Below are positions 22,519 to 34,399 of a stretch of DNA of 64,000 nt, piece by piece. The notes under the pieces were generated by a model. The model was not told where the DNA came from. It worked only from the letters and a program-made list of their open reading frames with translations, and searched no databases. Both the position numbers and the translations under genes were made by a program. The stretch spans positions 158,547-222,546 of the forward strand of contig VJWN01000037.1 of assembly GCA_007644065.1 (NCBI GenBank), read 5' to 3'. Each line of letters starts with the position of its first letter. Position 1 is the first letter of the stretch. Source of the DNA: Margaritispora aquatica (Eukaryota > Ascomycota > Leotiomycetes > Helotiales > Discinellaceae).

Positions 22519-24009
22519 TTCACTTACTACGAATCAATTCTTGAATCAATGCTGCCGATCATCAATTTCACGCCCAATCCTCGAACGATTCTTGCCTCTT
22601 TATTGTGTCTTCTGTAATTCTTGCCTCCTCTTGGGGGATCTGTCAGTTCACTTATATTCAATAAATTTCCGCCTTGTTTAAAGCCAGGGGCATCGACGGA
22701 TATGGATGCCCTCAAGCGCACGATTCTCAAAGAAAAGAAAAGCCATAAGAGGCAGTGAGATATCTACTGACCAGGATTTCTTCCTTTTTTTCTTTTAGCT
22801 CGGTCCCATTGGGATGCTCTATTTGTGTTTGAGGCAACTGTGAGCAGATTTACAAAAGTGGATATGTTGGGGCAATGATTTTAGACTTCTTACGCTTGCA
22901 AACTTACGGCATCTTGTCATGATTGATGATTCTGATATGCATCTTCAACGAATACTTTCCGCGCTTTAAATGTCAATATGACAACTGATACATTAACAAA
23001 GGTACACTATGGGGTTCTTGAATGGCTCGCGTTTCCATATCTTGAATCTTGATTTGGAGTCCCGCCTCTGTATGAGCTCTATATAACATTCGTCTTCATT
23101 CACGGGGCCCCATCTCCGCACAGGGCCAGTTTTTCCTTCATATTTCGTCTGTCTAGCTTCGGGCTTCGATCTGACTCAAAATCTGGACTCAATCGCAAGT
23201 TTGTATCTATCTAGAATCCCATATGTTTGCACCCAGCACACAATATTATCAACTGCTATCTAAATTCGATTGCGAGTCTAAAGGGGAGGCCTATGGTCAC
23301 TTAGGATATGATTTCGCTCATGGCAGTGGCTTAGTGGCGCGGTTTTTACTCCTCTCGCATCCAAAATTTCAATTTCAATTTCAGTTTCAAAATGATGTCG
23401 TGGAACACAGAAACTTGCAGTTTATTTTTCGCCATACCACTTTCCCTCAGAGGACTATCTCTCGAATGAAAGAGAGGACGGCGCTTTCATTAGAGACTAG
23501 GTTGAAATCCAAGATAGTTGAAGGGGAATATAATCAATTGTGTCTACATGTCCTTACAACAGAGGTATTCTGGTAGGCGATTGCACGATTTTATCACCAA
23601 CTTTCCAAGACTTTTGTAACCAGGCAACCATTTTCTTCTCGATCAATGTCATCTTCGGTGTTAAGTGGCCTGAAACATGAGAAGCAAACAGATGGCCACT
23701 ATTTGCTTGCTAGTGTGTGGCAAATTTTGTTCTCGCGATACGATAAACGAATACGTGCACTTGCGCCCATTCAATACGACCGTATCGAGCCGATCGTATT
23801 CAACACCACGAAATTGATTTCAATGACATTCGTTGAACTGCAAACACGTCATCTAATCCTCTATTTATGAATGATCCCCCTGAGTAAATTAGAGACTCAC
23901 TAATAATTAATGCTAAGCCGGGATTTTAATAGATTTCTTCTCACGTTGCCGTATTGCTCTCACGTCCATATCATCACGACCCGCAACCACACTTCACATG
24001 TATATAAGA
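22519..24009. other. Intergenic, no gene recognised
   Basis: 1.5 kb. The longest frame (23223-23576, 117 codons) contains an FQFQFQFQ run created by a TTTCAA repeat near 23366 and has no other feature. Probably the upstream region of the esterase gene. Confidence 0.55.
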
Positions 24010-25777
24010 ATGGCTCTGGCCTTTGCCTTTTGCTACATCAGCCTCAGTCTGAATTACTACTTCTTCAAGTTGCAAACCATGATTTCTCCGGTCTTCAATA
24101 TCTCTGCCACTGCGGCATCATGCGTTCCTTCCGCCATACCCTACCCAACACTATTTGGTGCTGAATTTCTTTCTCTCGAAACGACACTTGTACAAAATTA
24201 TTCTCGCAGCATTCATACCGGTCTTTACATCAACCACGGAGCCGTCAACGTTGAAAATACAAGTTTCTGTAATGTTACAGTCTCTTACACTCACCCAGGC
24301 CAGAACGACACAATCTTCGTCCAAGTATGGCTTCCAGCAACAGCAGATACTTGGAATGGACGCCTTCAAATGCTTGGTGGTGGCGGGTATCAAGCCGGTT
24401 TAACTTATGCAGCTATTGCTGGTATGACAGCTGCCGTGGGGCAGGGTTATTCCACAGTCTCCACTGATGCTGGCCTTGGTTCTCAAGTTGATCCTACAAA
24501 CTGGGGCTTACTCAGTCCTGGCAACCCCAATCTCTACCTTCTCCAAGATCTCTCATCAGTTTCTCTCAACGACGCCGCTGTCATTGGCAAAGCTATCTCT
24601 GCCAGTTACTATGGCCAACCTCCCAAATTTTCATACTTCAGCGGCTGCTCTCAAGGTGGCCGCCAGGGAATGATGCTTGCCCAGAGATATCCAGAAGCAT
24701 TCGATGGTATTGCTGCATCTGCACCTGCAATAAACTGGAATGACCTGTTTACTGCGATAAGTTGGCCAAATTTTGTAATGAATAAGCTTGGCGAGTTTCC
24801 TCCGTCTTGTGAGTTTGACGCAATCACAGATGCAACTCTGTCAGCATGCGATGGAAATGATGGACTAGTAGATGGCATCATATCAGATCCCAACAAGTGT
24901 CTTTTTGACCCTTATTCCATGGTTGGGCAAACAATTAATTGTTCAAATTTCGGCACTATTCGACAAATTTCATCTGCCGCTGCAACAATCGTCCAAGCTG
25001 CAGTAAGGCTATAGACCCCCTCACCGAAGAACTTTCACATCACTAATCCGACGTTTTTACAGTATGAAGGACCTCGTAAAGTGGATAACACGTCAAGCTG
25101 GTTCGGCCTTAACAAAGGTGTTGTACTTACAGGAAGTACTACTGATACCGCTATTGTCCCCACAACATGTTCATCAAATGGAACATGCTCACCGGGTAGC
25201 TTCACATTCAGTACGGTGTGGCTTCAGTACTTTGTTCAAAAGAATGCAAGTGCCGATCCATTAACTTCGAGTTATGAGGAGTTCGATCGTCTCTCCCATC
25301 TGAGCAAGCAAATGTACGATTCGACAATCGGCACAAATGATCCTGACCTGTCCGAATTCCGAGCTCGGGGAGGGAAGATCGTTGGCTATCATGGACTAGT
25401 AAGCTTTGAACTCCTTGTATAATTTCGATGAAGGCCGATTGCTAAAATATTTCTAGGCAGACTCAATTATCGCCACCAATGGAAGCTTACACTACTACGA
25501 TGCCGTTACAGCCCTAGATCCAAATGTCCATGAATTCTACAGAATTTTCCTTGCACCAGGTCTCAGCCATTGTTTTGGTGGCTCTGGTCCATATCCAGAC
25601 ACGACATTCGATAGCATGCGCAAATGGGTTGAGGAAGGCATTGCTCCAGATACTCTGAATGCAACCACTGTTGATACTACAACCACGGTCAGCCGACCTT
25701 TATGTCCGTATCCGAAATTGCAGTACTTCAACGGTACTAGTCAAGATGGCGCGTATGATGACTTCTATTGTATGTAA
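24010..25777 (+). CDS. Tannase / feruloyl esterase family protein
   Basis: Exons 24010-25002, 25063-25398 and 25457-25777 join in frame to 549 residues. The start at 24010 is preferred over 23998 because it has A at -3 and G at +4. An N-terminal hydrophobic segment serves as signal. The CS-D-HC layout of tannases is complete: Cys213-Ser214 in GCSQGGRQG, Asp445 just after the last intron, and His481-Cys482 in GLSHC. The two Cys normally form a disulphide that holds Ser and His together. Many N-glycosylation sequons indicate secretion. It should hydrolyse ester bonds of tannins or feruloylated plant wall polymers; which one cannot be told. The C-terminus ends in DDFYCM. Confidence 0.9.
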
Positions 25778-26362
25778 GATGTTGCACAAATCGTATGTGT
25801 ATCAAGCAGTGGGGGAGACTTGCAAATGAGGCAAAGCAATTTTAGGAGGCTGTACCTCAATCCGCACTTGCTTTCAACAATTATGTATTCTATAAGTGTG
25901 CTGCTTTTTTGATAAAACCATGTTGGTTGTAGTTTCGTCAAGAGATTGGTTGTCCCATACAGTCCCGGATAATAATACTTTTGGTGAGGAGACTCTATTC
26001 ATAACACAACATATTTTTGTAAGATTATATAAATATATATAATTGTTTCTTGTGAGCACCAATTGCCGGCTTCGGGATAACATCCCAAGCGAGCTCGGTA
26101 AGTTGAACAAAAGATTGCTCCTTCATCGAAGAATTCCTTAACAGAATACGGCAGGGCCTTATTCTCAAATAAATATTTCCTTCAATATCAGCGGTGACAA
26201 ACAACTTCATCTTCGGAGCTTTCAATTTTGCATTCACGATGAACTTGGTATTATTTCTAACACAAAAATCGAGGACCAATCACCAATTCAACCACTTCGC
26301 TTTATATGTAACCAAACCCTATCTGAATTCCCTCTCAAACCCTTGTACGCTGCCAAATAGAA
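25778..26362. other. Intergenic, convergent gene ends
   Basis: 3' regions of the esterase and the SnoaL-like gene. Slightly AT-rich, nothing else seen. Confidence 0.6.
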
Positions 26363-26830
26363 TTAGGCAGATGTATTTGCCATCCTCAGTATCACGTCCT
26401 TGTCGCAGAATTCAACGACCTTCTTGACTTTGGATCCATCCTCAGTGAAGTACAAGAACCAAGCGAGCTCAGCAGGGTATGACTCTCCGGTGTTGTTGAC
26501 ATGCACGTCGGCGATAGACGTGAAAGCTGCCCGGCCAGCCTCAGTATCAATTATCAAGTTCGAAATGATGCTATTTCTGAATTTCAACACTTTGATATCC
26601 TTTGCAAAAAGCTCCTGATACTTCGCCGTGTCGAAAAAGAAGTCTGGCGGGAGGCCGAAAGATTGGGGTACGGAAGCAGGAAGTAGGTGCCGAGTACAAT
26701 CCGCTGTAACGTTGCGGTTGATAATGGAGGCGTCGGCCTGGAAAGCTCCTTCTTCATACGCGGACAAGAAGGCTCGAGCTGTTGTCTCAATGCGCTCTCT
26801 GAGATCTGTCGAGGAAAGGCTTGAGGTCAT
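26363..26830 (-). CDS. SnoaL/NTF2-like small protein
   Basis: Single exon, 155 residues. An N-terminal helix (RERIETTARAFLSAYEEG) leads into the DCTRHLLPASVPQSFG region. FAKDIKVLKFRNSIISNLII and AAFTSIADVHVNN look like cone-forming beta strands, and a final strand carries AELAWFLYFTEDGSKVKKVVEF. This order matches fungal SnoaL-like (NTF2-fold) proteins, often of unknown function and sometimes acting as isomerases or cyclases in secondary metabolism. No biosynthetic backbone gene is nearby, so the role is open. Confidence 0.75.
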   Translation of the reverse strand: MTSSLSSTDLRERIETTARAFLSAYEEGAFQADASIINRNVTADCTRHLLPASVPQSFGLPPDFFFDTAKYQELFAKDIKVLKFRNSIISNLIIDTEAGRAAFTSIADVHVNNTGESYPAELAWFLYFTEDGSKVKKVVEFCDKDVILRMANTSA

Positions 26831-27648
26831 GATGAAGTGTATTGTTGTTGCTGGAAATTTGGAGAACGGTCAAGTAAGATTTGAAGACAAAGGTAGTGGT
26901 AGTAGTGCTAGTATAGCAGGCAATGAAAGCTGTATTTGAGGTGTATATTAGTATATCAGGTTGGGCTTCTCACCTATTTATATTCCATGCCGATCGCATT
27001 TTCAACGTCTTGCATCAACTCTGTTCTCCAGCTTACTTTGAGCTAGACTACCTGCCGGAGATAGAAGGAAGTCCATAAGTTAATGCCGTTCGTATCAACA
27101 CATGACTGAACCTGGAATGCTACATAGCCTTCGCGTACAAGATCAACTCCGGCCAAGTAGTCTTGTTTTTAACACTGGCACGTGCATGGCTTGCCGTGAT
27201 GACATTTTCTCCATTTTTGGTCTAGTTTGTCTCACCTTGAAAGTTTAAATGCACGTCCAGATAGGAGGCCTGGTTCAAGCGCGAATGGCATTATCCCAGC
27301 TCAGCTTGAGAATCAACGAGCTTTGTCAACTCAAAAGCTTGACAAGCGGAGCAATATTCCCACGATCTAGGCAGACTAGGTCAATCTAGTTCAATGTATT
27401 GTATTAATTATTGTCAATTCTCTCGGCCTTCTCGGGGCTGGTGGGACCGGATTCACATGGTGTGCCTACCTACCTTTGTCTAGCTCATATCGTTACAGTC
27501 GTACAACGAAGTGTTATGCATGACATATGTCGACTTCGGCCCAGTCGACTGGTCTTACTACTTACCACCACATTTCAACAGTAACAAGACGGTCAGCTAG
27601 CGACAGTGGGCTGGATATCCGGATATTTGATATTTGAGAACTTAAACT
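26831..27648. other. Intergenic between divergent genes
   Basis: Upstream DNA of the SnoaL-like gene (left) and the bZIP/DUF3425 gene (right). No open frame with motif. Confidence 0.55.
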
Positions 27649-28685
27649 ATGGAACACGTCGACGGACCCCCTCACTATGTCGATCTCGTGGCCAACAAGC
27701 AGCGCAGGAAGATTCAGAATCGGAAGAATCAAAGAGCACATCGTGAGTCTTTCCCTCAATAATGTCTCGCCCCTCACTAAGCTCATAACTTGCAGGGCTG
27801 AGGATTAGAGAGGGGGACCCAGTGTCTATTCAGACTTCGGGGCCGTTTCTAGTCAATCGCTGGCGCCTGGACGAACACGATGATGCCACCCAAAATTCCT
27901 CGTTAGTGCCGAAAGATTCAAGTGCCATGTATATCTCCTCTCAACTATCTCATACTCACAGTGCATCGATGTTCATACCTGGAGGTCCACCAGCCCTTCT
28001 CCCAGTCCATGCCCAAATGTCCCTGACGCCTCCGTCAATTATCTTCCCTCTTTCAACCGATCACCTCCTCCATCTTGTCCAGTACAATGTCTTTCGCGCT
28101 TTCGTTTCCAACAAGCGCACTCTCAACACACTTCTCAAAGGTTGGACCGATACTCCCTCGTCCCCAACTACCTGTCCTATCAGTGGTCCTTACCGTGACG
28201 ACACAACCATCTACCCGCTGAATCCCAATATTCCTCCTTCTCTTGCCCCGACCCATCTTCAACAAACCCGCTTGCACTCCTTCTGGATCAATCTCTTTCC
28301 TTTTCCTGGTGTCCGTGACAATCTTATAAGACATGACGGAAGTTTCGACCACTGGGAACTACTACAAGACCTCATTGGGGAACTTATGAGTGCCACACCG
28401 GCTCGAGAGCGACAAGGTATACCCCTTACCGTCACTGTCTCTGACCCCAAGAGTGTGGGGGCCATGCCGCCCCTCACGGAAGGACGGGACGAGGATGAGA
28501 TAACGGCGGGACGCAAGGGACTTGTTGTTTGGGGCGAACCGCATGACATGCGGAACTGGGAGATTACCCCTGGCTTTCTTGCAAAATGGTCGTGGGCTGT
28601 GGAAGGATGCGAAGATTTGCTTGAATTTAGTAACCACTGGAGGCTGGTGAGAGGAGAGGAGCCCATGCGCCTTTCCAATTCGTAA
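27649..28685 (+). CDS. bZIP basic region fused to DUF3425 domain
   Basis: Exons 27649-27742 and 27796-28685 join to 327 residues. The intron falls inside the basic region, which reads NKQRRKIQNRKNQRAHR; N24 and R32 have the bZIP N-x7-R spacing. After RLRIREGD the sequence turns at once to a Ser/Thr/Pro linker, so no leucine zipper is visible. Residues ~125-270 fit fungal DUF3425 proteins: FPLSTDHLLHLVQYNVFRAF, CPISGP and YPLNPNIPPSLAPT, then SFWINLFPFPGVRDNLIRH and SFDHWELLQDLIGEL. These are thought to be nuclear transcription factors, but targets are unknown. Without a zipper it would have to dimerise through DUF3425 or not bind DNA in the usual way. Confidence 0.88.
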
Positions 28686-29970
28686 AACTAGCCGCTATGC
28701 CAAAAATATTATAATTATTACAAGCTGTTATGATCACCACTCACCGAGTCTTTGATTTGAGTTTCAAGAAAGCATATTTATTTTTCTATACAAAGTTCAC
28801 AAATATTCCATGTCAAAGAGACTCTGTCCCATTTTTCACGACAAATGATATAGGTATTAGTCGATAATCAAGAGAAGTGATGAATTAGAAATGGCGCGAA
28901 GCGAGTTCTAAACCCCATGGATGAAGGAATCTAAGAACAGGCTTAAGCCTCCGATGATGCCTCACTATGCGTTCGGAGGAGGCCTTGTGTGAAGGGCAAG
29001 GTTTAATTGGGATGGAGATATTCCTCGAGTGCGACAGTTCGAGAATATTAGCTGTTATTGAATGGCTTACTATTGTTTTTAATCAACTGATCAAAATTTT
29101 GAAGTTAGAGAAACGGGATAGCTGGTCAAGATCAAACATTATTCAATGTCAGTTGGGGAATTACCCACAGGCGAATAAAAATTCTATAGACATCAAACAC
29201 TGAAAAACAGCGTCTTTGTTTCAATTTTTAGCCCATATATTGTGCTAGATCAGCTGAATAAAAGCCCGAAGAAAGACAGGTTGAACTATATACCGTAATA
29301 ATACCCGATATGTTGATTTGAGGAGATATGAATTGACTCTAAGCAGCACTAGCGATAGCTGACATCAACAGATCTAACGCAGTGTATTGATCAAGCAATG
29401 TGGGTGGAGAATAATAACGGAGGTTATGTTAGCAAGAACATGATTGATAATGCACATGCTCTATCACAGGGCTATGCCCCGTGTTTTGTTTGAACTCCTT
29501 TTGGAAATTTTCAGACGTGACCATATTTGGATGATTTCGCTTAAGGGAGTTGGAGAAAGTGATTAAGCCAAAAGAGGAAATATTGTCATCACGAAGAGTC
29601 AACGAGCAATAAGAAGAATGGTAAAGTGGAAGGAAAGGAAAGAATGTTTGAACGTGATTATTCATGAAAGGTCAGTATGGGCTTTACAGTGTCCTATCTC
29701 CGAGGTGACAGAGTTCTGAGGTATACCGAAATTGAAAATCACCGTCGTCCAAAGTAATGTTTCCTTGCAAACAGCTTGCAGTCCTTTGATCATCATGAAT
29801 ATAAAACTGAACGGCTTTCGCTCCTCTTTTTATTCGTCTCCAGCATTCAATCTAGATTCTCGGTCTCTCATCAGTCCTCCTCAAGATTCATAAGCAAGTT
29901 TTCTTCCACATCACACCACTGCCACACATAATCGAATCCTCACCAACTCCATTCACACGCAATCATAGCC
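28686..29970. other. Intergenic upstream of GC-rich SDR
   Basis: 1.3 kb with no motif-bearing ORF. The last ~120 bases before the SDR are pyrimidine-rich and CA-rich, as in strongly expressed fungal promoters. Confidence 0.55.
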
Positions 29971-30969
29971 ATGTCGTGCTATACCGAAGAACACGCCAAT
30001 CCAGCGGGCCCTGGCGATGCACGCCCGACAGCGCTGCAAATCGTCAAGGACGAAGCCGCTGAAGGCACGCTCAAGGGCGAGGTTATCGTCATCACCGGTA
30101 CGTCGTCTGGCATTGGCATCCAGACCGCACGAGCACTTGCTGCTACAGGTGCCACCCTCTTCCTCACTGCTCGCAACGTTGTCAAGGCGCAATCTGCTCT
30201 CGGGGGAATCTTTGACCCGTCTACCATGGAGATCATCGAGATGGACCAAGGGAGCCTCTCTTCCGTACGCGCTGCCGCCGCCGCCATTTTGGCCAAGACA
30301 ACCAAGGTTCATTTGCTCGTAAACAACGCTGGCATCATGAACATCCCCACATTGCAGTTCACCACCGATGGTCACGAACTCCAGTTCGGCACGAACCATC
30401 TCTCGCATTTTCTCTTCTACAAGCTCCTAGAGTCCGCTCTTCTCGCCGTCGCCACACCCTCTCGCCCATCTCGTGTCGTCAACCTCGCCTCGTCGGCCCA
30501 CAATGTGAGAGGGATCAACAATGCCGACAACTATAACTTCCAGCAAGGCGATTATAACCCGGCAGCGGCTTACGCTCAGTCCAAGACGGCCAACATCTAC
30601 ATGGCCAACGAGATCGAGCGCCGCTTTGGCTCGCGTCACTTGCACGCCACGAGCGTGCACCCGGGCTTGGTATCTACAGGTCTGACCCAATACATGCCTC
30701 CAGATGCCTTCAAAGGGATGGAATACCTGTACCCCACCATGAAGAACGTCGAGCAGGGCGCCGCAACATCGGTCTGGGCGGCCGTCAGTCGGAAATGGGA
30801 AGGAGCGGGCGGCAAGTATCTCGTCAACTGCGCTGAGGCAGAACCGTATGTTGAAGGGGACGACAAGTTTACTACGCTTGGGTATGCCCCTTGGGTGTAT
30901 GATGTGGAGAATGCGACGAAGCTGTGGAAGAACTCACTCAAGATCGTAGGATTGTCAGACGAGGAGTAG
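29971..30969 (+). CDS. Short-chain dehydrogenase, retinol-dehydrogenase-like
   Basis: Single exon, 332 residues. A ~35-residue leader precedes TGTSSGIG (42-49), the NADP-binding glycine motif. NNAG is at 118-121, NLASSAH supplies the catalytic Ser near 174, and YAQSK gives Tyr201 and Lys205. HPGLVSTGL and a C-terminal extension follow the pattern of fungal WWOX/retinol-dehydrogenase-like SDRs. All catalytic residues are intact, so it should be an active NAD(P)-dependent oxidoreductase; the substrate is unknown. Third codon positions favour C and G much more than in neighbouring genes. That could reflect strong expression, together with the pyrimidine-rich leader, or a different origin. Confidence 0.92.
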   Translation: MSCYTEEHANPAGPGDARPTALQIVKDEAAEGTLKGEVIVITGTSSGIGIQTARALAATGATLFLTARNVVKAQSALGGIFDPSTMEIIEMDQGSLSSVRAAAAAILAKTTKVHLLVNNAGIMNIPTLQFTTDGHELQFGTNHLSHFLFYKLLESALLAVATPSRPSRVVNLASSAHNVRGINNADNYNFQQGDYNPAAAYAQSKTANIYMANEIERRFGSRHLHATSVHPGLVSTGLTQYMPPDAFKGMEYLYPTMKNVEQGAATSVWAAVSRKWEGAGGKYLVNCAEAEPYVEGDDKFTTLGYAPWVYDVENATKLWKNSLKIVGLSDEE

Positions 30970-31732
30970 GCTTCGGTCCGTTTTTAGTTAGATATATAGA
31001 CATGAACTCGAAATATCTTTCCTTTGCCTAAGCATGAGCTCGTAAAGGCGAAGTTTGATTCATCGGTATTTTTATGAGAATGGCTTCCCCACAAGTTTTT
31101 ATTGGTCATTCTGTGAAATCTTAATTGGCTAATAAATAATCTTACTTTAATAAACTAATGGACCATGAAATCTTACCTACAAGTAGGAACCTGATATTCA
31201 GGCCTCGTTGCTAAGTCGTGCATCTTTGCTTAGATAGAAACGAAGCGAATATGAAGGTTCCTTACCTGTTCGGTTCCCCTAGAGAAATGGCTTTGCTATA
31301 AGCCTGAGCTTCGCTCTCTAGCTACCCCCACTCAAAATCAAGTACCTTTAACCAATCACCGTACAGACTACACCTCTATATAAATACTTGTATTTAGGTC
31401 TCAGGTGCGAAGTACTTATCGTTCAAAAGACGTTGGCATAGATATTTGCCGCTTGATTGATATGAGCGATTGATAATCGACCTAGGCAGTTGATGTGGAT
31501 AATTGATCCAAGTAGTTGAAAAGCTATAATTAACGTGGGTAGTTGAAGTTTAATTCCACAGGAGCCTGCTTGCAAAGGAGCCAGAGCCACAGCCAGGAGG
31601 GACGGAGGCAATCACAACTTGCACAAATAATATAAGGGTAGGTTTCAGAGAATTGGATTGCTACAGGATGAAATCAATACTCTGCTCTTTAGTTGAAATA
31701 GGTTCTTCTAAGCAAGCTTCGTGGGCTCGCGA
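30970..31732. other. Intergenic, convergent gene ends
   Basis: 3' regions of the SDR and the exonuclease gene. A degenerate GTAGTTGA-type repetition is visible near 31450-31550. No gene seen. Confidence 0.55.
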
Positions 31733-33395
31733 CTAATCTGACCAAGGGTCATATCCAGTATCAGGATGTGGCCATCCGAGATCCTCTGCAATGTCAGACC
31801 AGTGCAGAAGCTCTTCGTCCTCGTCATCAGAGTCAGCATGAGTGCGATAGCTACTTCTACCCTCAGCCTTTACTGCATCATTCTTGGATTGCTTCTCTTG
31901 TTTTTTTCTCTCCCGTTCCTTCTCTAGGCATAGCTCCTTGGCTTTCGTGGCTTCAGCCCAGGCCTGGAATGCCTCCAATTTCCGGGTACAGAATAGTACA
32001 ACCTCTCTCGTAGCCAGGACGTCCTCCAAACAATCGTGGATAGCCCCCTTATTCTTTCGGATCTCAACATGAATCAGTTCAGAGCAGAGTGTCTGTAATC
32101 CCCACCGAATGCGGTGAATTCCAACCGCCTTTCTTGACAAGATCCCAGAATCCACAACATGGGGGTGTATCATCCTCAAGGCATCCAAATCGTGCTCTAA
32201 TGCATGGCCGACAATGATAGTATTGCCATCAATATATTTCCACAGCTCTGACCGAGCCCCTTCCCAGCCCAACAGCGCTTGACCCTGCCGAGTCGCATTC
32301 TCAAGTGTGGCTTTCGATATACCATGAATTGAAGACCGCATTTGAGTTATTGGCTCCTGGGGGGACACATATTGGTTGAGAATTACTGCACCAGTAACAT
32401 AGTCGGTAACGCAAAGTAAAATGGCTTCACTCGCTCCACCAGCAACCCCTGCCATTTCACAATCAAGGGCTACAGCAAGGAGTTTTGGTTGCGCAGAGGC
32501 TGGCGGGGTTTGTTGGAAGTCTTTGTGTTTAATCGCACGCAAAGGCATTTGGAAATCGTGTGTTGGTAAGATCTTGCAGCCTTTTCCCCCATTACTGCAG
32601 CATCTATACGGTCTCTCTGGGTTCTGCAACATTTTGAAGCATAAGCATTTCCCCGAAACTGATCCTCGTACAATAAAACGTACCCATTTATTTCGCTTCT
32701 TTGGATGGAAAACACACTCTCGACCAACCGCGTTCTTTTCTTGGCCTGTACTACTTTAGCTCAACCGCTACAACCAACAGGCAAAACCTACTTTTACAGC
32801 GCTTGCATTTTCGTGAATTAATATAGAGTAACGCACTATACGGCTGAGTGATAAAGCCGTTCTCCTCGAGCTCCATCTGCGTATGGCAATGGGACGATAG
32901 CGCATCAAATACTGTGACATATTCGGACTCCACAATCACTGACCAGGGTCCACCTTGAGAGACGGACTTGACCACAGCAGGTATTGCTACCTGGATATTT
33001 GTAGAGCTTGATGCGATTGTACTTGGTGGTTGCCCATTTCCGCGCTTCGTTGTATGAATACTAGGCTCCGGTACCCGTGGTTTTACCACTTTGGCTAGGG
33101 GAGCCGTTTGCTGTTTGTTGTGTGCAGAGGAGTTTTGGATATGTTGATCTAGATATGTTTGTCCTTTGAACGACCTGTTACACGGTGCACAGCGAGTTAG
33201 TATCGTGGTTGCACTTGGTGATTGCTCATGTTCGCGTCTCGTTGAATGAATACCAGACCCAAGTGCTTGTGAGTTCACCATTCTGACGAGAGAAGCCGCT
33301 TGTGGTTTCTTGTGAGCAAAAGAGTTTCGGATATGGTTGTCAAGATCTGACTGTTCTTTGAACGGTCTATTACACGGTGTACAGTGGGCTAACAT
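31733..33395 (-). CDS. Zinc-finger DEDDh RNA exonuclease (REXO/ISG20 type)
   Basis: Exons 33395-32792, 32745-32684 and 32623-31733 join to 518 residues. The N-terminus has two C2H2-like fingers (CTPCNRPFKEQSDLDNHI and CAPCNRSFKGQTYLDQHI), each followed by a similar linker, giving a tandem ~63-residue duplication. A Cys/His cluster (KCKRCK, CVFHP, CC, GC, THDF) comes next, as upstream of the nuclease in many fungal REXO proteins. The exonuclease domain shows DCEM (Asp276, Glu278), GHALEHDLDAL and HDCLED, the DEDDh set. It probably trims RNA 3' ends in the nucleus. The C-terminus is Lys-rich then acidic. An in-frame stop lies eight codons upstream of the chosen ATG, with one undetermined base at 33403, so an upstream exon cannot be excluded. 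Confidence 0.85.
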
Positions 33396-33416
33396 CGTGA
33401 TANTCTCACCTCGATT

Positions 33417-34399
33417 TTAACTTAGCGAGTATATCCTCCAAAGTAGTTCAATAGACATTTTAGTATCACACATGCAATCCATCATTATTCCTACTGCAGT
33501 TGAAAAATCCAAACAATCAGTACGAGACAACATATTTGCGCCGGACCAACTCGTTTCCAAACAAGTAGCGTCGTCGTAAATGGCGATATAACAGTTATTT
33601 CGGTCGCTATTACACAGCTCGCCGGAACCAGCGGTAAAATCACCAAATGTTGCACTATCCAGACTGACAGGGTAACAAATTCCTTGGGTGACGGTAGTAG
33701 TGACTAGAAAGTTCTCGTTAAGACATGCTTCCGAACCGCTGGTGAAGATATTCAGGGCAACCGCTGCTGGCCTATATACATATGGTGGAGCTAAGGATGA
33801 CGAAGCTGGTGGTGCGCTACTGGAAGATGACGCAGTGGCAATGTCACTTGTCGAGGAAGAGCAGAAACCTGTCATTGTATGCCTATTCGCTGTCAATGAT
33901 TTTTCCTAAAATAATCAAGATCTGTAGACATACGACTCAGTTACAGTGACAGCTGATGCAGTTCTTGTGACATACGAAAAAGAGATCTCGGTCGAAACAA
34001 TAATGGTGACGTAGAAAACGGATATAATTTGCGACATTGCGGTCGAACAAGTAATTGGGCTTGAAGAGACTGTGTCAGATGATATAGATGTCATCGAGGA
34101 TACAGGCGAGCTTGTCTCTACCAAACTAGTTGTAGGTATAGCAGCTACAAGGCATCTACAAGCAGACGCAATGCTTGTTAATGCATAAAAGCTACTACGC
34201 CTGCTGGTAACGCAGTTAAATCCTAGAATAGTTGAGTAAGAGCTGCCAAAAATGACGAGCAATAGGAGCTAGCATTCGCGGAAGAAGAGTGAAAGCATCT
34301 TCCCAGATTGTTCTCCAACTTCTTGCACGAGGCAGCAACAGCTGACTCGAAGTGATGTGGGATTGCAACGGCCAATAAAGGAAGGTGGGGAGTCTTCAT
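33417..34399 (-). CDS. Ser/Thr-rich small secreted protein, gene model uncertain
   Basis: Three coding pieces lie in line on the minus strand. Near 34399-34270 is a start MKTPHLPLLAVAIPHH with later CKKL, GRCFHSSS and YCSS. A piece from about 34213 to 33960 contains ASACRCLVAAIPTTSL and a Ser/Thr-rich run. The last, from about 33905 to 33417, has several Cys, ending CDTKMSIELLWRIYSLS. The C-rich start followed by SACRCL resembles secreted fungal proteins I have seen described only as hypothetical. One in-frame join uses a weak GTCATT donor, and the second intron would be only 39-45 bases. The signal peptide is weak, so the gene may be decaying. Its stop is 21 bases from the start of the exonuclease gene. 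Confidence 0.4.

Noticed and set aside
23223..23576. Plus ORF of 117 codons with FQFQFQFQ
   Set aside because: The repeat comes from a simple TTTCAA run; the rest has no protein-like pattern.
29971..30408. Antisense and shifted ORFs over the SDR
   Set aside because: Shadows caused by GC-rich codons; the plus-strand SDR has all catalytic motifs.
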